Below, piece after piece: positions 8,987 through 20,484 of a stretch of DNA of 64,000 nucleotides. The notes under the pieces are model-generated. The model was not told where the DNA came from. It saw only the letters and a program-made list of their open reading frames with translations, and ran no database searches. Within the stretch, counting starts at the first letter, position 1. The number at the start of each line of letters is the position of its first letter. A program made the position numbers and the translations under genes. The stretch comes from Deltaproteobacteria bacterium (lineage in GTDB: Bacteria; Myxococcota_A; UBA9042; DTJE01), in assembly GCA_029547805.1 (NCBI GenBank), contig JAKPOP010000010.1, positions 145,675-209,674 of the forward strand, written 5' to 3'.

Positions 8987-9026
8987 CCGGAGTCCTCCTG
9001 CCCGGCCGGGCCGCCCGTTCCAGCCC

Positions 9027-10154
9027 TCAGAGACCGGCCTGGGCCATCATGTTCTGCAACTCCTCCAGGTCCCCCGCCCGCAACAGGGCCTCGTCCTTCG
9101 TGATCAGCCGCTCCTTCACCAGGCGCAGCAGGCTCTGGTTCAGGGTCTGCATCCCGGACCGCCCCTGGCCCATCTGCATCTGGGAGTAGATCTGGTGGAT
9201 CTTCCCCTCCCGGATCAGGTTCCGGACCGCCGGCGTCGGCATCAGGAGTTCCAGGGCCATCACCCGCCCCCGGCCGTCCATCCGGGGCAGCAACTGCTGG
9301 CACAGGATCCCCTCGATCACGAAGGCGAACTGACCCCGCACCCGCTCCTGCTGCTCCACCGGGAAGAGGTCCATCACCCGGTTGATCGTCTGGGCCGCCG
9401 AGTTGGTGTGCAGGGTCGAGAGCACCAGGTGCCCCGTCTCGGACAGGCGCAGCGCCGTCTCCATCGTCTCGGTGTCCCGGATCTCGCCCACGAGCACGAC
9501 GTCCGGGTCCTGCCGCATCACGTAGCGCAGCGCATCGGAGAAGGTCTGGGTGTCGGACCCCACCTCCCGCTGGTTCACAATGCAGTTCTTGTGGGTGTGC
9601 AGGAACTCGATGGGGTCCTCGATCGTGATGATGTGGCCACGCCGGCGCTGATTGATCAGGTCGATCATCGAGGCCAGCGTGGTGGACTTCCCGGACCCGG
9701 TGGGTCCCGTGACCAGGATCAGGCCCCGGGGCCGGTCCACCAGCTGGTAGATCGCCGACGGCAGGCCCAGTTCCTCGAAAGTCAGGATGCGGGTGGGGAT
9801 CTGCCGCAACGCCCCGGCGATGCTGCCCCGCTGGCGGAAGAAATTGGCCCGGAACCGGCTCACTCCCTTCCACTGGAACGACAGGTCGATCTCGTTGCGC
9901 TCCTCGAAACGCTTCTTCTGGCTCTCGGTCAGGATCGAGTAGGCCAGTCGCTGGGTGTCCGCTGGCGTCAGGGGCGGGACCTTCACCGGGTAGAGGTTGC
10001 CGTCCACCCGGAGGTGAGGCGGCGTCCCGACCGTGAGGTGGAGGTCCGAGGCCCCCTTCTCGACCATCACCTGGAGCAGTGCATGGATTTCCAGGACCGG
10101 TGTCCCGGGCGGCGGGCTCTGGGACTTCGGGGTGGAAGGCCCTGGGGAATTCAT
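9027..10154 (-). CDS. pilT: Type IV pilus retraction ATPase PilT
   Basis: 375 residues. Walker A GPTGSGKST is at 150-158, the Asp box is ITIEDPIEF, and Walker B is DPDVVLVGEIRD. The LSTLHTN His box and the AIRNLIREGK-type motif seen in PilT proteins (here AVRNLIREGKIHQIYS) are present. The N-terminal VEKGASDLHLTVG is typical. It forms a cytoplasmic hexamer that disassembles the pilus and powers twitching. GGGAGG precedes the ATG, 12 bp after the pilB stop. A Pro-rich 20-residue N-terminal leader is longer than in E. coli-type PilT. Confidence 0.95.
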   Translation of the reverse strand: MNSPGPSTPKSQSPPPGTPVLEIHALLQVMVEKGASDLHLTVGTPPHLRVDGNLYPVKVPPLTPADTQRLAYSILTESQKKRFEERNEIDLSFQWKGVSRFRANFFRQRGSIAGALRQIPTRILTFEELGLPSAIYQLVDRPRGLILVTGPTGSGKSTTLASMIDLINQRRRGHIITIEDPIEFLHTHKNCIVNQREVGSDTQTFSDALRYVMRQDPDVVLVGEIRDTETMETALRLSETGHLVLSTLHTNSAAQTINRVMDLFPVEQQERVRGQFAFVIEGILCQQLLPRMDGRGRVMALELLMPTPAVRNLIREGKIHQIYSQMQMGQGRSGMQTLNQSLLRLVKERLITKDEALLRAGDLEELQNMMAQAGL

Positions 10155-10166
10155 GGTCCTCCCTGG

Positions 10167-11990
10167 TCAGTCGGCGCGGGTCACCCGGAGCACCTCCTCG
10201 ATGGTGGTGACGCCGGCCTTCACCTTCGCCAGACCCGCCTGGCGCAGTGACATCATCCCCAGCCGCATGGCCTCCCGCTTCAGTTCCACTGCCGAGAAGC
10301 CCTGGAGGATGGCCTCCTTGATCTCGTCCCCGACGGGCATCACCTCGTAGATGCCGCTCCGGCCCTTGTAGCCCGTCTCGTTGCAGACACGGCATCCCCG
10401 GCCCTTCATCGGGACGACGCTCTTCGCCTCCTTTTCCGAGAACCCGATCTGCATCAGGACCTCCGGCGAGACCGGGGCCGGTTCCTTGCACTCCTTGCAG
10501 ATCTTTCGGACCAGTCGCTGGGCCAGGACCAGGATCAGCGAGGCCGTCACCAGGAACGGCTCGATGCCCATGTTCAGCAGCCGATTGATCGTCGAGGGGG
10601 CGTCGTTGGTGTGCAGCGTCGAGAGCACCAGGTGCCCCGTCAGGGCGGCCTTGACCGCTGTCTCCGCCGTCTCGAAGTCCCGGATCTCCCCGACCATGAT
10701 GATGTCCGGGTCCTGCCGGAGGAAGGACCGCAGCGCCGCGGCGAAGGTCAGCCCGATCTCCTCCCGGACGTGCACCTGGTTGATCCCCGGGATGTTCATC
10801 TCGACCGGGTCCTCGGCGGTGGAGATGTTCTCGGTCGTGGTGTTCAGTTCCGTCAGGGCCGAGTAGAGCGTCGTGGACTTTCCGGACCCCGTCGGACCGG
10901 TGACCAGCACCATGCCCCAGGGCTGGTGGATGGCCTCCCGGAACTGCCGCAGGGGGACCTCCTCGAATCCGATGGCCGCCAGGTCCAGTTTCAGGGCGCT
11001 CTTGTCCAGGACTCGGGCGACCACCTTCTCCCCGAAAAGGCAGGGGAGGATGCTGATTCGGAAGTCGACCTCCTTCTCCTTGCCCATCACGAGCCGGATC
11101 CGGCCGTCCTGGGGCAGACGGCGCTCGGCGATGTCCAGTTCCGCCATGATCTTGATGCGGGAGACGATGGCATTGCGCAGGCGCATCGGCGGGCGCATCA
11201 CCTCGTAGAGCACGCCGTCCATCCGGTAGCGGACCCGGAAGTCCTTCTCGTAGGCCTCGATGTGGATGTCCGAGGCCCCGCGCTTCACCGCATCCACCAG
11301 GATCATGTTGACGAGCCGGACGACCGGGGCCTCCTCGGTGGCCTTCGCCAGTTCCGTGAGGTCCACCTGCTCGTCCTTCACCACGTCGATCCGGCCCGGT
11401 TCCTCCTCCCCCTCGATCTCCTCGAAGAGGGACTTCAGGCGCTCGTCGTGCTGAGTGGTTCCGTAGTACCGCTCGATGGCCTTCCGGATGGACGTCTCCG
11501 ACGCGACGAGGACCTCGACGTTGAGTCCCGTCAGGAACTTCAGGTCGTCCATCGCGTAGATGTTTCCCGGGTCGCTCATCGCCACGATCAGCGTCGAACC
11601 CTGGCGCATGATCGGCATCAGGACATGGCGCTCGGCCACCTCCCGGGGCACCAGTTTGACGGCCTCCTCGCTGACGTCGGCCTCGTCGAGGTTGATCGAC
11701 GGGACCCCGTACTGGCGGGACAGGAAACTGATGAGGTGACTCTCTTCGAGGTAGCCCAGTTTCGCCAGCGTGTAGCCCAGGTTCTCGCCATCCTGCTGGA
11801 CCCGCTGGGCGTCCTGCAACTGGCTCAGGTTGATCAGTTTCTCCCGGAGGAGCAGTTCCCCCAGGCTGCTCCCGGGGCCCCCGACCCGGGCCGGGGTGTA
11901 GTCCCCCCCGCCCCCGACACGGGAGGGCAGCCGATCGGTCGTCCGGGACGAGGCTTCATCCTTCGTGGGATCCCTGGGGTCTTCCGGCAT
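10167..11990 (-). CDS. pilB: Type IV pilus extension ATPase PilB
   Basis: 607 residues from the chosen ATG. A disordered 40-residue leader holds GGGGDYTPA (26-34), a motif shared with the PilS N-terminus. An MshEN-type domain follows (about 42-185: LGELLLREKLINLSQL). The ATPase core has GPTGSGKSTT (365-374), MVGEIRDFETAETA and LSTLHTND. The zinc tetracysteine CKECKEP...GRGCRVCNETGY is intact. It drives pilin polymerisation at the inner membrane. The ATG with GAGAGG about 8-9 bases upstream is preferred over a longer in-frame reading, because a good promoter lies between them. First gene of pilB-pilT-pilC-pilS. Confidence 0.93.
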   Translation of the reverse strand: MPEDPRDPTKDEASSRTTDRLPSRVGGGGDYTPARVGGPGSSLGELLLREKLINLSQLQDAQRVQQDGENLGYTLAKLGYLEESHLISFLSRQYGVPSINLDEADVSEEAVKLVPREVAERHVLMPIMRQGSTLIVAMSDPGNIYAMDDLKFLTGLNVEVLVASETSIRKAIERYYGTTQHDERLKSLFEEIEGEEEPGRIDVVKDEQVDLTELAKATEEAPVVRLVNMILVDAVKRGASDIHIEAYEKDFRVRYRMDGVLYEVMRPPMRLRNAIVSRIKIMAELDIAERRLPQDGRIRLVMGKEKEVDFRISILPCLFGEKVVARVLDKSALKLDLAAIGFEEVPLRQFREAIHQPWGMVLVTGPTGSGKSTTLYSALTELNTTTENISTAEDPVEMNIPGINQVHVREEIGLTFAAALRSFLRQDPDIIMVGEIRDFETAETAVKAALTGHLVLSTLHTNDAPSTINRLLNMGIEPFLVTASLILVLAQRLVRKICKECKEPAPVSPEVLMQIGFSEKEAKSVVPMKGRGCRVCNETGYKGRSGIYEVMPVGDEIKEAILQGFSAVELKREAMRLGMMSLRQAGLAKVKAGVTTIEEVLRVTRAD

Positions 11991-12037
11991 CGAAATCGTC
12001 CTCTCTCCGGGTGGCCAGGAGCCTCCTGTGGCCATTG

Positions 12038-12067
12038 ATGGTACGTGCGGAAAGGGCTTGAAGTCAA
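12038..12067 (-). promoter_or_regulatory. Sigma70-like promoter of the pilBTCS operon
   Basis: Minus-strand TTGACT (12062-12067), an 18-bp spacer and TACCAT (12038-12043) lie 48 bp before the pilB ATG. I see no GGC-N9-TGC sigma54 site here. Confidence 0.6.
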
Positions 12068-12123
12068 GAATCTCCGGGGATCCCGACCTGGCCGGCGGCA
12101 GGGGGATTCGCCGCCGCGATGGC

Positions 12124-12145
12124 CCCTCCGCCCTGCATCGGAGGG
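12124..12145 (-). terminator. Possible hairpin terminator after the nifJ operon
   Basis: CCCTCCG pairs with CGGAGGG around an 8-base loop, 20 bp after the stop of the dihydroorotate-dehydrogenase-like gene. There is no U tract, so it is at best a weak or Rho-assisted stop. A second GGCGGC/GCCGCC stem lies at 12094-12115. Confidence 0.3.
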
Positions 12146-12165
12146 CGGACCCCGAGACTCCCCTG

Positions 12166-13164
12166 CTAGGCGATCCCACGCCAGGAGTTCAGGATCTTCA
12201 GGTAGTTCCCCCGCTCGTAGGCCGAGGGGTCCGCGACCCGGGCCAGGCTCATGGCCCCCTGCATCTGCGTCACGGACTCGTAGTCGTGGTCCGCCATCCA
12301 CTTCGTCAGGCCCTCGATCAGCGTCGCGGCCTCTCCGGGTCCTCTTCGAAGCAACGCCGAGACCACCTGGACCGCCCGGGCGCCGGCCATGAGGCTCTTC
12401 ACCACGTCCACCGCGTCGTGGACGCCCCCGGTGACGGCCAGGTCCGCCGGGACCCGCCCGAACAGCAGGGCGAGCCAGCGCAACCGGAGCAGCAATTCCG
12501 CCGGCGTCGAGAGGCGCAGGGACGGCTCCACCTCCAGGCGCTCCACGTCGATGTCGGGCTGGTAGAAGCGGTTGAACAGGACGATCCCGTCGGCCCCCGC
12601 CGCTGCCAGCCGGGAGGCGAAGTTCCCGAGGGCGGTGTAGAAGGGCGAGATCTTCACGGCCACGGGGATCGTGACCGCTGCCTTCACCGACCGGACCACC
12701 TCCAGGGCCTGGGCCTCGACCTCCTCGGGGGACTCGTCGGGGCTCCCGGCGACCCGATAGAGGTTCAGTTCCAGGGCGTCGGCTCCGGCCTGCTGGATCA
12801 GGCGGGCATGGTCCGTCCAGCCCTTCCCCGTGATCCCGTTCAGGCTGCCGATCACGGGGCAGGTGACCGCCTGCTTCACCTTCCGGACCTGCTCCAGGTA
12901 GTTCTCGGGCCCCAGGCGATACTCCGCGGGCTCCGGGAGGTAGGAACGAGCCTCTGCAAAGGACTCCGCCACCAGTTCCCGGTCCAGGTGGTCGGTCCAC
13001 TGCTCCTGGAGCAGTTGCTCCTCGAAGAGGCTGTGCATCACGATGGCCCCGACGCGGGCCTCCTCAAGACGCCGCACCGCGTCCAGGTCATCCACCAGCG
13101 GACTCGCCCCGACCACGATGGGGTTGCGCAACTCGATCCCCAGGTAGTTCGTCTTCAGGTCCAT
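12166..13164 (-). CDS. Dihydroorotate dehydrogenase-like flavoprotein (PFOR-linked)
   Basis: 332 residues, a TIM-barrel FMN protein of the dihydroorotate dehydrogenase-like group. It opens with MDLKTNYLGIELRNPIVVGAS, then PVIGSLNGITGKGW and ADALELNLYRV, and has the FMN-phosphate site VTGGVHDAVDVVKSLMAGA followed by AVQVVSALLRRG. The usual catalytic Cys/Ser loop of true PyrD is not obvious, so pyrimidine synthesis is not assured. The ATG with GGAGGAG upstream lies 19 bp after nifJ. Homologues of this type are often found next to pyruvate:ferredoxin oxidoreductase, which suggests a linked, undefined redox role. Confidence 0.8.
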   Translation of the reverse strand: MDLKTNYLGIELRNPIVVGASPLVDDLDAVRRLEEARVGAIVMHSLFEEQLLQEQWTDHLDRELVAESFAEARSYLPEPAEYRLGPENYLEQVRKVKQAVTCPVIGSLNGITGKGWTDHARLIQQAGADALELNLYRVAGSPDESPEEVEAQALEVVRSVKAAVTIPVAVKISPFYTALGNFASRLAAAGADGIVLFNRFYQPDIDVERLEVEPSLRLSTPAELLLRLRWLALLFGRVPADLAVTGGVHDAVDVVKSLMAGARAVQVVSALLRRGPGEAATLIEGLTKWMADHDYESVTQMQGAMSLARVADPSAYERGNYLKILNSWRGIA

Positions 13165-13183
13165 CGGTCTCCTCCTCGCCCGT

Positions 13184-16771
<3,588 letters not shown>

Positions 16772-16859
16772 CGAAGACTCCTGCGTGGCGGGCCACCGGG
16801 GCACGCCTTGAGGTTTCCCTTGCGGAATCGAAGACTTGTCGGTTCCGCGACCGGGGCGG

Positions 16860-16888
16860 AGTCTATGGGCCGCCCCCCGGGAAGTCAA
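16860..16888 (-). promoter_or_regulatory. Promoter of the nifJ operon
   Basis: Minus-strand TTGACT (16883-16888), a 17-bp spacer and TAGACT (16860-16865) lie 88 bp before the nifJ ATG. The -35 region CTTGACTTC is shared with the pilB promoter. Confidence 0.65.
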
Positions 16889-16954
16889 GACGAAAAGCCG
16901 GCCGATCCCCGCCATCTGCCGTTCCCGGGACTTCGGGGGCACGACGATCGGTTC

Positions 16955-16982
16955 TTGGGAATGGCTCCGGGTGGGATACAAT
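16955..16982 (+). promoter_or_regulatory. Promoter of maf-yggS unit
   Basis: TTGGGA (16955-16960), a 16-bp spacer and TACAAT (16977-16982) lie 33 bp before the maf ATG. It is divergent from the nifJ promoter. Confidence 0.6.
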
Positions 16983-17015
16983 GCCCCCGGTCCCGACCTC
17001 GGCGGAGGAGAGCGG

Positions 17016-17672
17016 ATGCCCGGTCAACTGGTCCTTGCATCGGCGTCGCCCAGGAGGCGCGAACTGCTGGAGAAGGTCGGCTTCTCGGTCAAGGCGATGC
17101 CGATCCACATCGACGAGGAGCCTCGTCCCGAGGAGGCCCCGGAGACCTACGTGAAGCGGATGGCCAGGACCAAGGTCCTCTCGGTGGTGGAACGGATCCA
17201 GCAGACCCTCTACCCCACCGAGGCCGAGGCCCAGCGCCTCCGGTCGGGCCTCATGCGGGAGACGCCGCTCCGGTGGGTCCTCGGTGCCGACACGACGGTG
17301 GTGATGGACGGGAACCGGACCTGCGGCAAGCCTCGGGACCACGAGGAGGCCGTCGAGATCCTGTCGGCCCTCGCAGGGCAGGAGCACTGTGTGATCACGG
17401 GGTTCTGCCTCTACGACATGCGCAAGTCCAAGGAGGGCCTCCAGGCCGTCACAACCATCGTCCGCATGAAACCGATGTCCCGGGTGGAGATCGAGAAGTA
17501 CCTCTCGGTGGGCGAATCGATGGACAAGGCCGGCGCCTACGCGATCCAGGGCGTGGGGGCCTACCTGGTGGAACAGATCTCCGGGTCCTACACCAACGTG
17601 GTGGGACTCCCCCTCTGCCAGGTGGTCGAGATGATGACCGAGATGGGAGCCACCGACGTGCTGCCCTTCTGA
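17016..17672 (+). CDS. maf: Maf family nucleoside triphosphate pyrophosphatase
   Basis: 218 residues. Family signature LASASPRRRELL at the N-terminus, then VLGADTTVV (catalytic Asp) and GSYTNVVGLPL near the end. Maf proteins cleave dTTP, UTP or modified nucleotides to monophosphate and PPi (house-cleaning), and were first linked to septum inhibition. It is 15-20 residues longer than typical because of an insertion around 65-85 (TLYPTEAEAQRLRSG) before the active-site strand. GGCGGAGGAG precedes the ATG. yggS follows 15 bp later, so they are co-transcribed. Confidence 0.92.
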   Translation: MPGQLVLASASPRRRELLEKVGFSVKAMPIHIDEEPRPEEAPETYVKRMARTKVLSVVERIQQTLYPTEAEAQRLRSGLMRETPLRWVLGADTTVVMDGNRTCGKPRDHEEAVEILSALAGQEHCVITGFCLYDMRKSKEGLQAVTTIVRMKPMSRVEIEKYLSVGESMDKAGAYAIQGVGAYLVEQISGSYTNVVGLPLCQVVEMMTEMGATDVLPF

Positions 17673-17687
17673 GGAGGCCCCCGGGAG

Positions 17688-18413
17688 ATGGCATCGATGG
17701 TCGATCGGGAGACACCGTTCGCGGCCAGGCTTGCGGCCGTGCGGGACCGGATCGCCGAGGCCTGCCGGTCGGCGGGCCGGGACCCGGCCGAGGTGCGGCT
17801 GGTCGGCGTCTCGAAGACCCGCCCCGCCGCCGAGGTCCTGGCGGCCCTCGAGGCGGGACTGGCCGACTTCGGGGAGAACTACGCCCAGGAACTGGAGCGC
17901 AAGGCCCGAGAGGTCCAGGAGGCCGGAGGCCGTCCCCGGTGGCACTTCATCGGACATCTCCAGACCAACAAGGTCCGACGGGTGCTGCCCCTCCTGGCGT
18001 CGGTCCACTCGGTGGACCGCCCCTCTCTGGTCCGGGAACTGGGAGCCGGCACGGACCCGGGACATCCCCTGGAGGTCTTCGTGGAGGTCAACCTGGGCGA
18101 CGAGGCGTCCAAGACCGGGGTTCGGGCGGCCGACGCCGAGGACCTCTGCCGGCAGGTTCTGGCCGCTCCGGGCCTTCGGCTGGTCGGCCTGATGGGAATG
18201 CCTCCCCTGGCACCGGACCCCGAGGCCTCCCGCCCCCATTTCCGACGGCTCCGTGACCTCCTGCGGGACCTGCAGCGACGCCTCCCCTGCCCCCCCGAGA
18301 CCTTCCGCCATCTCTCGATGGGCATGAGCGACGACCTGGAGGTGGCGGTCCAGGAGGGGGCCACCTGGGTCCGGGTCGGGACCGCCCTCTTCGGACCCCG
18401 GAGGACGCCGTGA
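17688..18413 (+). CDS. yggS: YggS/PLPBP-type pyridoxal phosphate homeostasis protein
   Basis: 241 residues, a single-domain TIM barrel of the alanine-racemase N-terminal fold. The PLP Lys sits in LVGVSKTRP. Conserved FGENYAQEL, WHFIGHLQTNK, HLSMGMSDDLE and VRVGTALFG are all intact. These proteins buffer PLP and affect amino-acid and keto-acid pools rather than catalysing a known reaction. GAGGAGGCCCCCGGGAG precedes the start. Its TGA overlaps the GTG of the following membrane protein gene by four bases. Confidence 0.93.
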   Translation: MASMVDRETPFAARLAAVRDRIAEACRSAGRDPAEVRLVGVSKTRPAAEVLAALEAGLADFGENYAQELERKAREVQEAGGRPRWHFIGHLQTNKVRRVLPLLASVHSVDRPSLVRELGAGTDPGHPLEVFVEVNLGDEASKTGVRAADAEDLCRQVLAAPGLRLVGLMGMPPLAPDPEASRPHFRRLRDLLRDLQRRLPCPPETFRHLSMGMSDDLEVAVQEGATWVRVGTALFGPRRTP

Positions 18414-20455
18414 ACCGGGAACGCCCCTGGGTCGCACCCCTGGTGGAGGCCCTCTTCGTCGCCCTGGGGCTCACGGTGGTCTTCGTCTTCTCGTTCCGGC
18501 CCAACTGGGACATCGACATCTTCTGGCACATCGCCACCGGCCGGTGGATCGTGGACCACGGCGCCCTGCCCCACACGGACATCTTCAGCGCCACCGACCC
18601 GGGCCGGCCCTGGACGCCGTTCCAGTGGCTCTACGAGGTCGCCATGTCCGAACTGGAGTCCCGGGTCTCCTTCACCGGGATCCGGGTTCTCCACGCCTCC
18701 CTCTTCGTTGGCACCTTCGCCCTCTGGTGGTGGTGGTTCCGGCGGGTCTTCCGATCCCGGATCGCGGCCGCCGTCCTCTGGTCCCTGGCCCTGGTCCTCT
18801 GCCTGGACCGCTTCCGGGTGCGCCCGGAGGCCTTCAACTTCTTCTTCACGGCCCTGACGATCCCCCTCTTCCCCCTGTGGCCCTGGGAGGAGCCCCGCCC
18901 TTCCCTGCGATCCCGGGCCATCACGCTGGCCCTCGTGGGAGCCCTCTGGGCCAATCTCCATGCCGGCGGGGCCCTCTGGCTCCCCCTCTCCCTGGGGGCG
19001 GTGCTGGCCGGGGCGGTCCTGGCCTGGCTCGCGAACCGTTCCTCCCGGGACCGCCTCGGAGACCTCCGCGAATCGACCGGGCTCTTCCTGGCCGCCCTCC
19101 TGCCGATGATCCCGATGCCCGGCTTCCTGAAGGGGGTCCATCAGGCCTTCGCGATGTACCAGGAGAGCATGGTCCTGATCCCCGAGTGGCACCCGCCGGC
19201 GGCCTACTTCCATCCGGCCTTCGGGGGGCGGCTGACCCCGGCCCATGCGGTCTGCGGCGCCTTCCCCTACCTGCTGCTCCTGGGGCTCGCCCTGGTGACG
19301 ATCCACGGGTTGCTGCGTCACGGCTGGAGGAACTTCCTCAGTCGCCATCGAGCGGGGATCCTGGCCCTGGCCTGGCTCAACGGCCTGATGGCGGCCCGAA
19401 CGGCCCGTTTCCTGTACCTGGACGTCGTGGCCCTGGCGGCACTGCTGGCCAGCCGGGACCGGTGGACCGTTCCGTCGTGGACGACCCGCCTGGGGGCCCA
19501 GGTGGCCGGAATGCTTGCGGCGACCGTGCTGGGCATGCTGGCCTACGACCAGGCCATCGTGAAGGAGCGGGGGGGACTGGACAAGGCCCTCAAGTCCCTC
19601 TCGTCGGACCTGGAACCGGGGACCTTTCCGGTAGAGGCCTCTGACGCCATCGAGGCGATGGACCTCCGGGGACGAATCTTCCACTACACCTCCTGGGGAG
19701 GCTACCTGATCGGCCGCCACTTCCCCCGATGCACGGTCTTCACCGATGGGCGCGGCAACTTCACCTCCCAGGAAAAGGACGTCCTGGTGAGCACCCATCG
19801 CCCCTGGGAACGGGAGGAGGCCCTGGAGGTGGCGTTCGAACGATATCCGTTCGAGATCCTGGTGTTCCCGGCGCCCGTCTTCCCGGTCCTGGACTGGGAT
19901 CGGGAGCGGTGGGTGCTGGTCCATCGGGACGACCTGGCGGAGGTCTTCCTGCGACGATCCCCGGAAAACGAGGACAACTTCCGCCGCGTCGTGGCCTGGT
20001 GGCGAACCCTGGGAATCGACGCCCCCGACGACCCCGTTGCCGCCGAGGCGCGCCATCTCCGGGTCCTCGCCGAGGAGCGCCTGCAACGCAAGGAGGTCCA
20101 GCAGGCCCTCGCCGAGGCGTCGGTGAAGGCCCAGGACGCCGATTCCCCCCAGCGCCGGGCCGAGGGGCTCTTCGAGGGCGCCCACGTGCTCTTCGAGGCC
20201 GGACGCTACGACCTGGCGGCGAGATTCTTCCGCAAGGCCCTGGAGCAGGGCTTCCGCCACTCGACCTGCGGGCTCTACCTCGCCTGGTCCCTCCACCTGG
20301 CCGGGAAGGACGACGAGGCCAGGAACGCCCTGAAGACCCACGTGATCGACCCGGACCCCCAGAGGCGACCCGATGCCGGACCCCTGCGGTACGGCGGTCA
20401 GCGGGTACTGGAGGCCCTGGTCCGGAGACTGGGAATCGGAACCCGGACGCAATGA
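18410..20455 (+). CDS. Polytopic membrane protein with helical (TPR-like) C-terminal tail
   Basis: 681 residues. About ten hydrophobic helices span residues 10-400. Early sequence NWDIDIFWHIATGRW and ALPHTDIFSAT has the acidic first-loop look of GT-C type membrane glycosyltransferases, but I cannot name a substrate. After the last helix (AGMLAATVLGMLAYDQ) comes a soluble part with FHYTSWGGYLIGRHFP, then Ala-rich helical pairs (about 545-660: AEGLFEGAHVLFEAGRYDLA) resembling TPRs. The GTG start overlaps the yggS stop (GTGA), so it is translationally coupled. Compare the DUF2723 membrane protein at 50-52 kb, which has the same membrane-plus-TPR plan. Confidence 0.75.
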   Translation: MNRERPWVAPLVEALFVALGLTVVFVFSFRPNWDIDIFWHIATGRWIVDHGALPHTDIFSATDPGRPWTPFQWLYEVAMSELESRVSFTGIRVLHASLFVGTFALWWWWFRRVFRSRIAAAVLWSLALVLCLDRFRVRPEAFNFFFTALTIPLFPLWPWEEPRPSLRSRAITLALVGALWANLHAGGALWLPLSLGAVLAGAVLAWLANRSSRDRLGDLRESTGLFLAALLPMIPMPGFLKGVHQAFAMYQESMVLIPEWHPPAAYFHPAFGGRLTPAHAVCGAFPYLLLLGLALVTIHGLLRHGWRNFLSRHRAGILALAWLNGLMAARTARFLYLDVVALAALLASRDRWTVPSWTTRLGAQVAGMLAATVLGMLAYDQAIVKERGGLDKALKSLSSDLEPGTFPVEASDAIEAMDLRGRIFHYTSWGGYLIGRHFPRCTVFTDGRGNFTSQEKDVLVSTHRPWEREEALEVAFERYPFEILVFPAPVFPVLDWDRERWVLVHRDDLAEVFLRRSPENEDNFRRVVAWWRTLGIDAPDDPVAAEARHLRVLAEERLQRKEVQQALAEASVKAQDADSPQRRAEGLFEGAHVLFEAGRYDLAARFFRKALEQGFRHSTCGLYLAWSLHLAGKDDEARNALKTHVIDPDPQRRPDAGPLRYGGQRVLEALVRRLGIGTRTQ

Positions 20456-20484
20456 TAGAATCGGCCGGGAAAGGAGGAGGTTTC

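Noticed and set aside
5297..9103. Very long plus-strand open frame opposite pilS and pilC
   Set aside because: The translation is low-complexity H/P/R/Q/G sequence with no domain, and it lies antisense to clearly conserved genes. Such frames are expected at 70% G+C. Similar antisense frames at 13394-18256, 25852-29052 and 43970-48523 were rejected for the same reason.
9027..12100. General secretion (type II) instead of type IV pilus
   Set aside because: A PilT-type retraction ATPase and a PilS-like kinase are present and no gspD-, gspG- or gspL-like genes are here.
12044..12165. Sigma54 promoter before pilB
   Set aside because: No GGC-N9-TGC(A/T) was found on the minus strand; a sigma70-like pair fits better.
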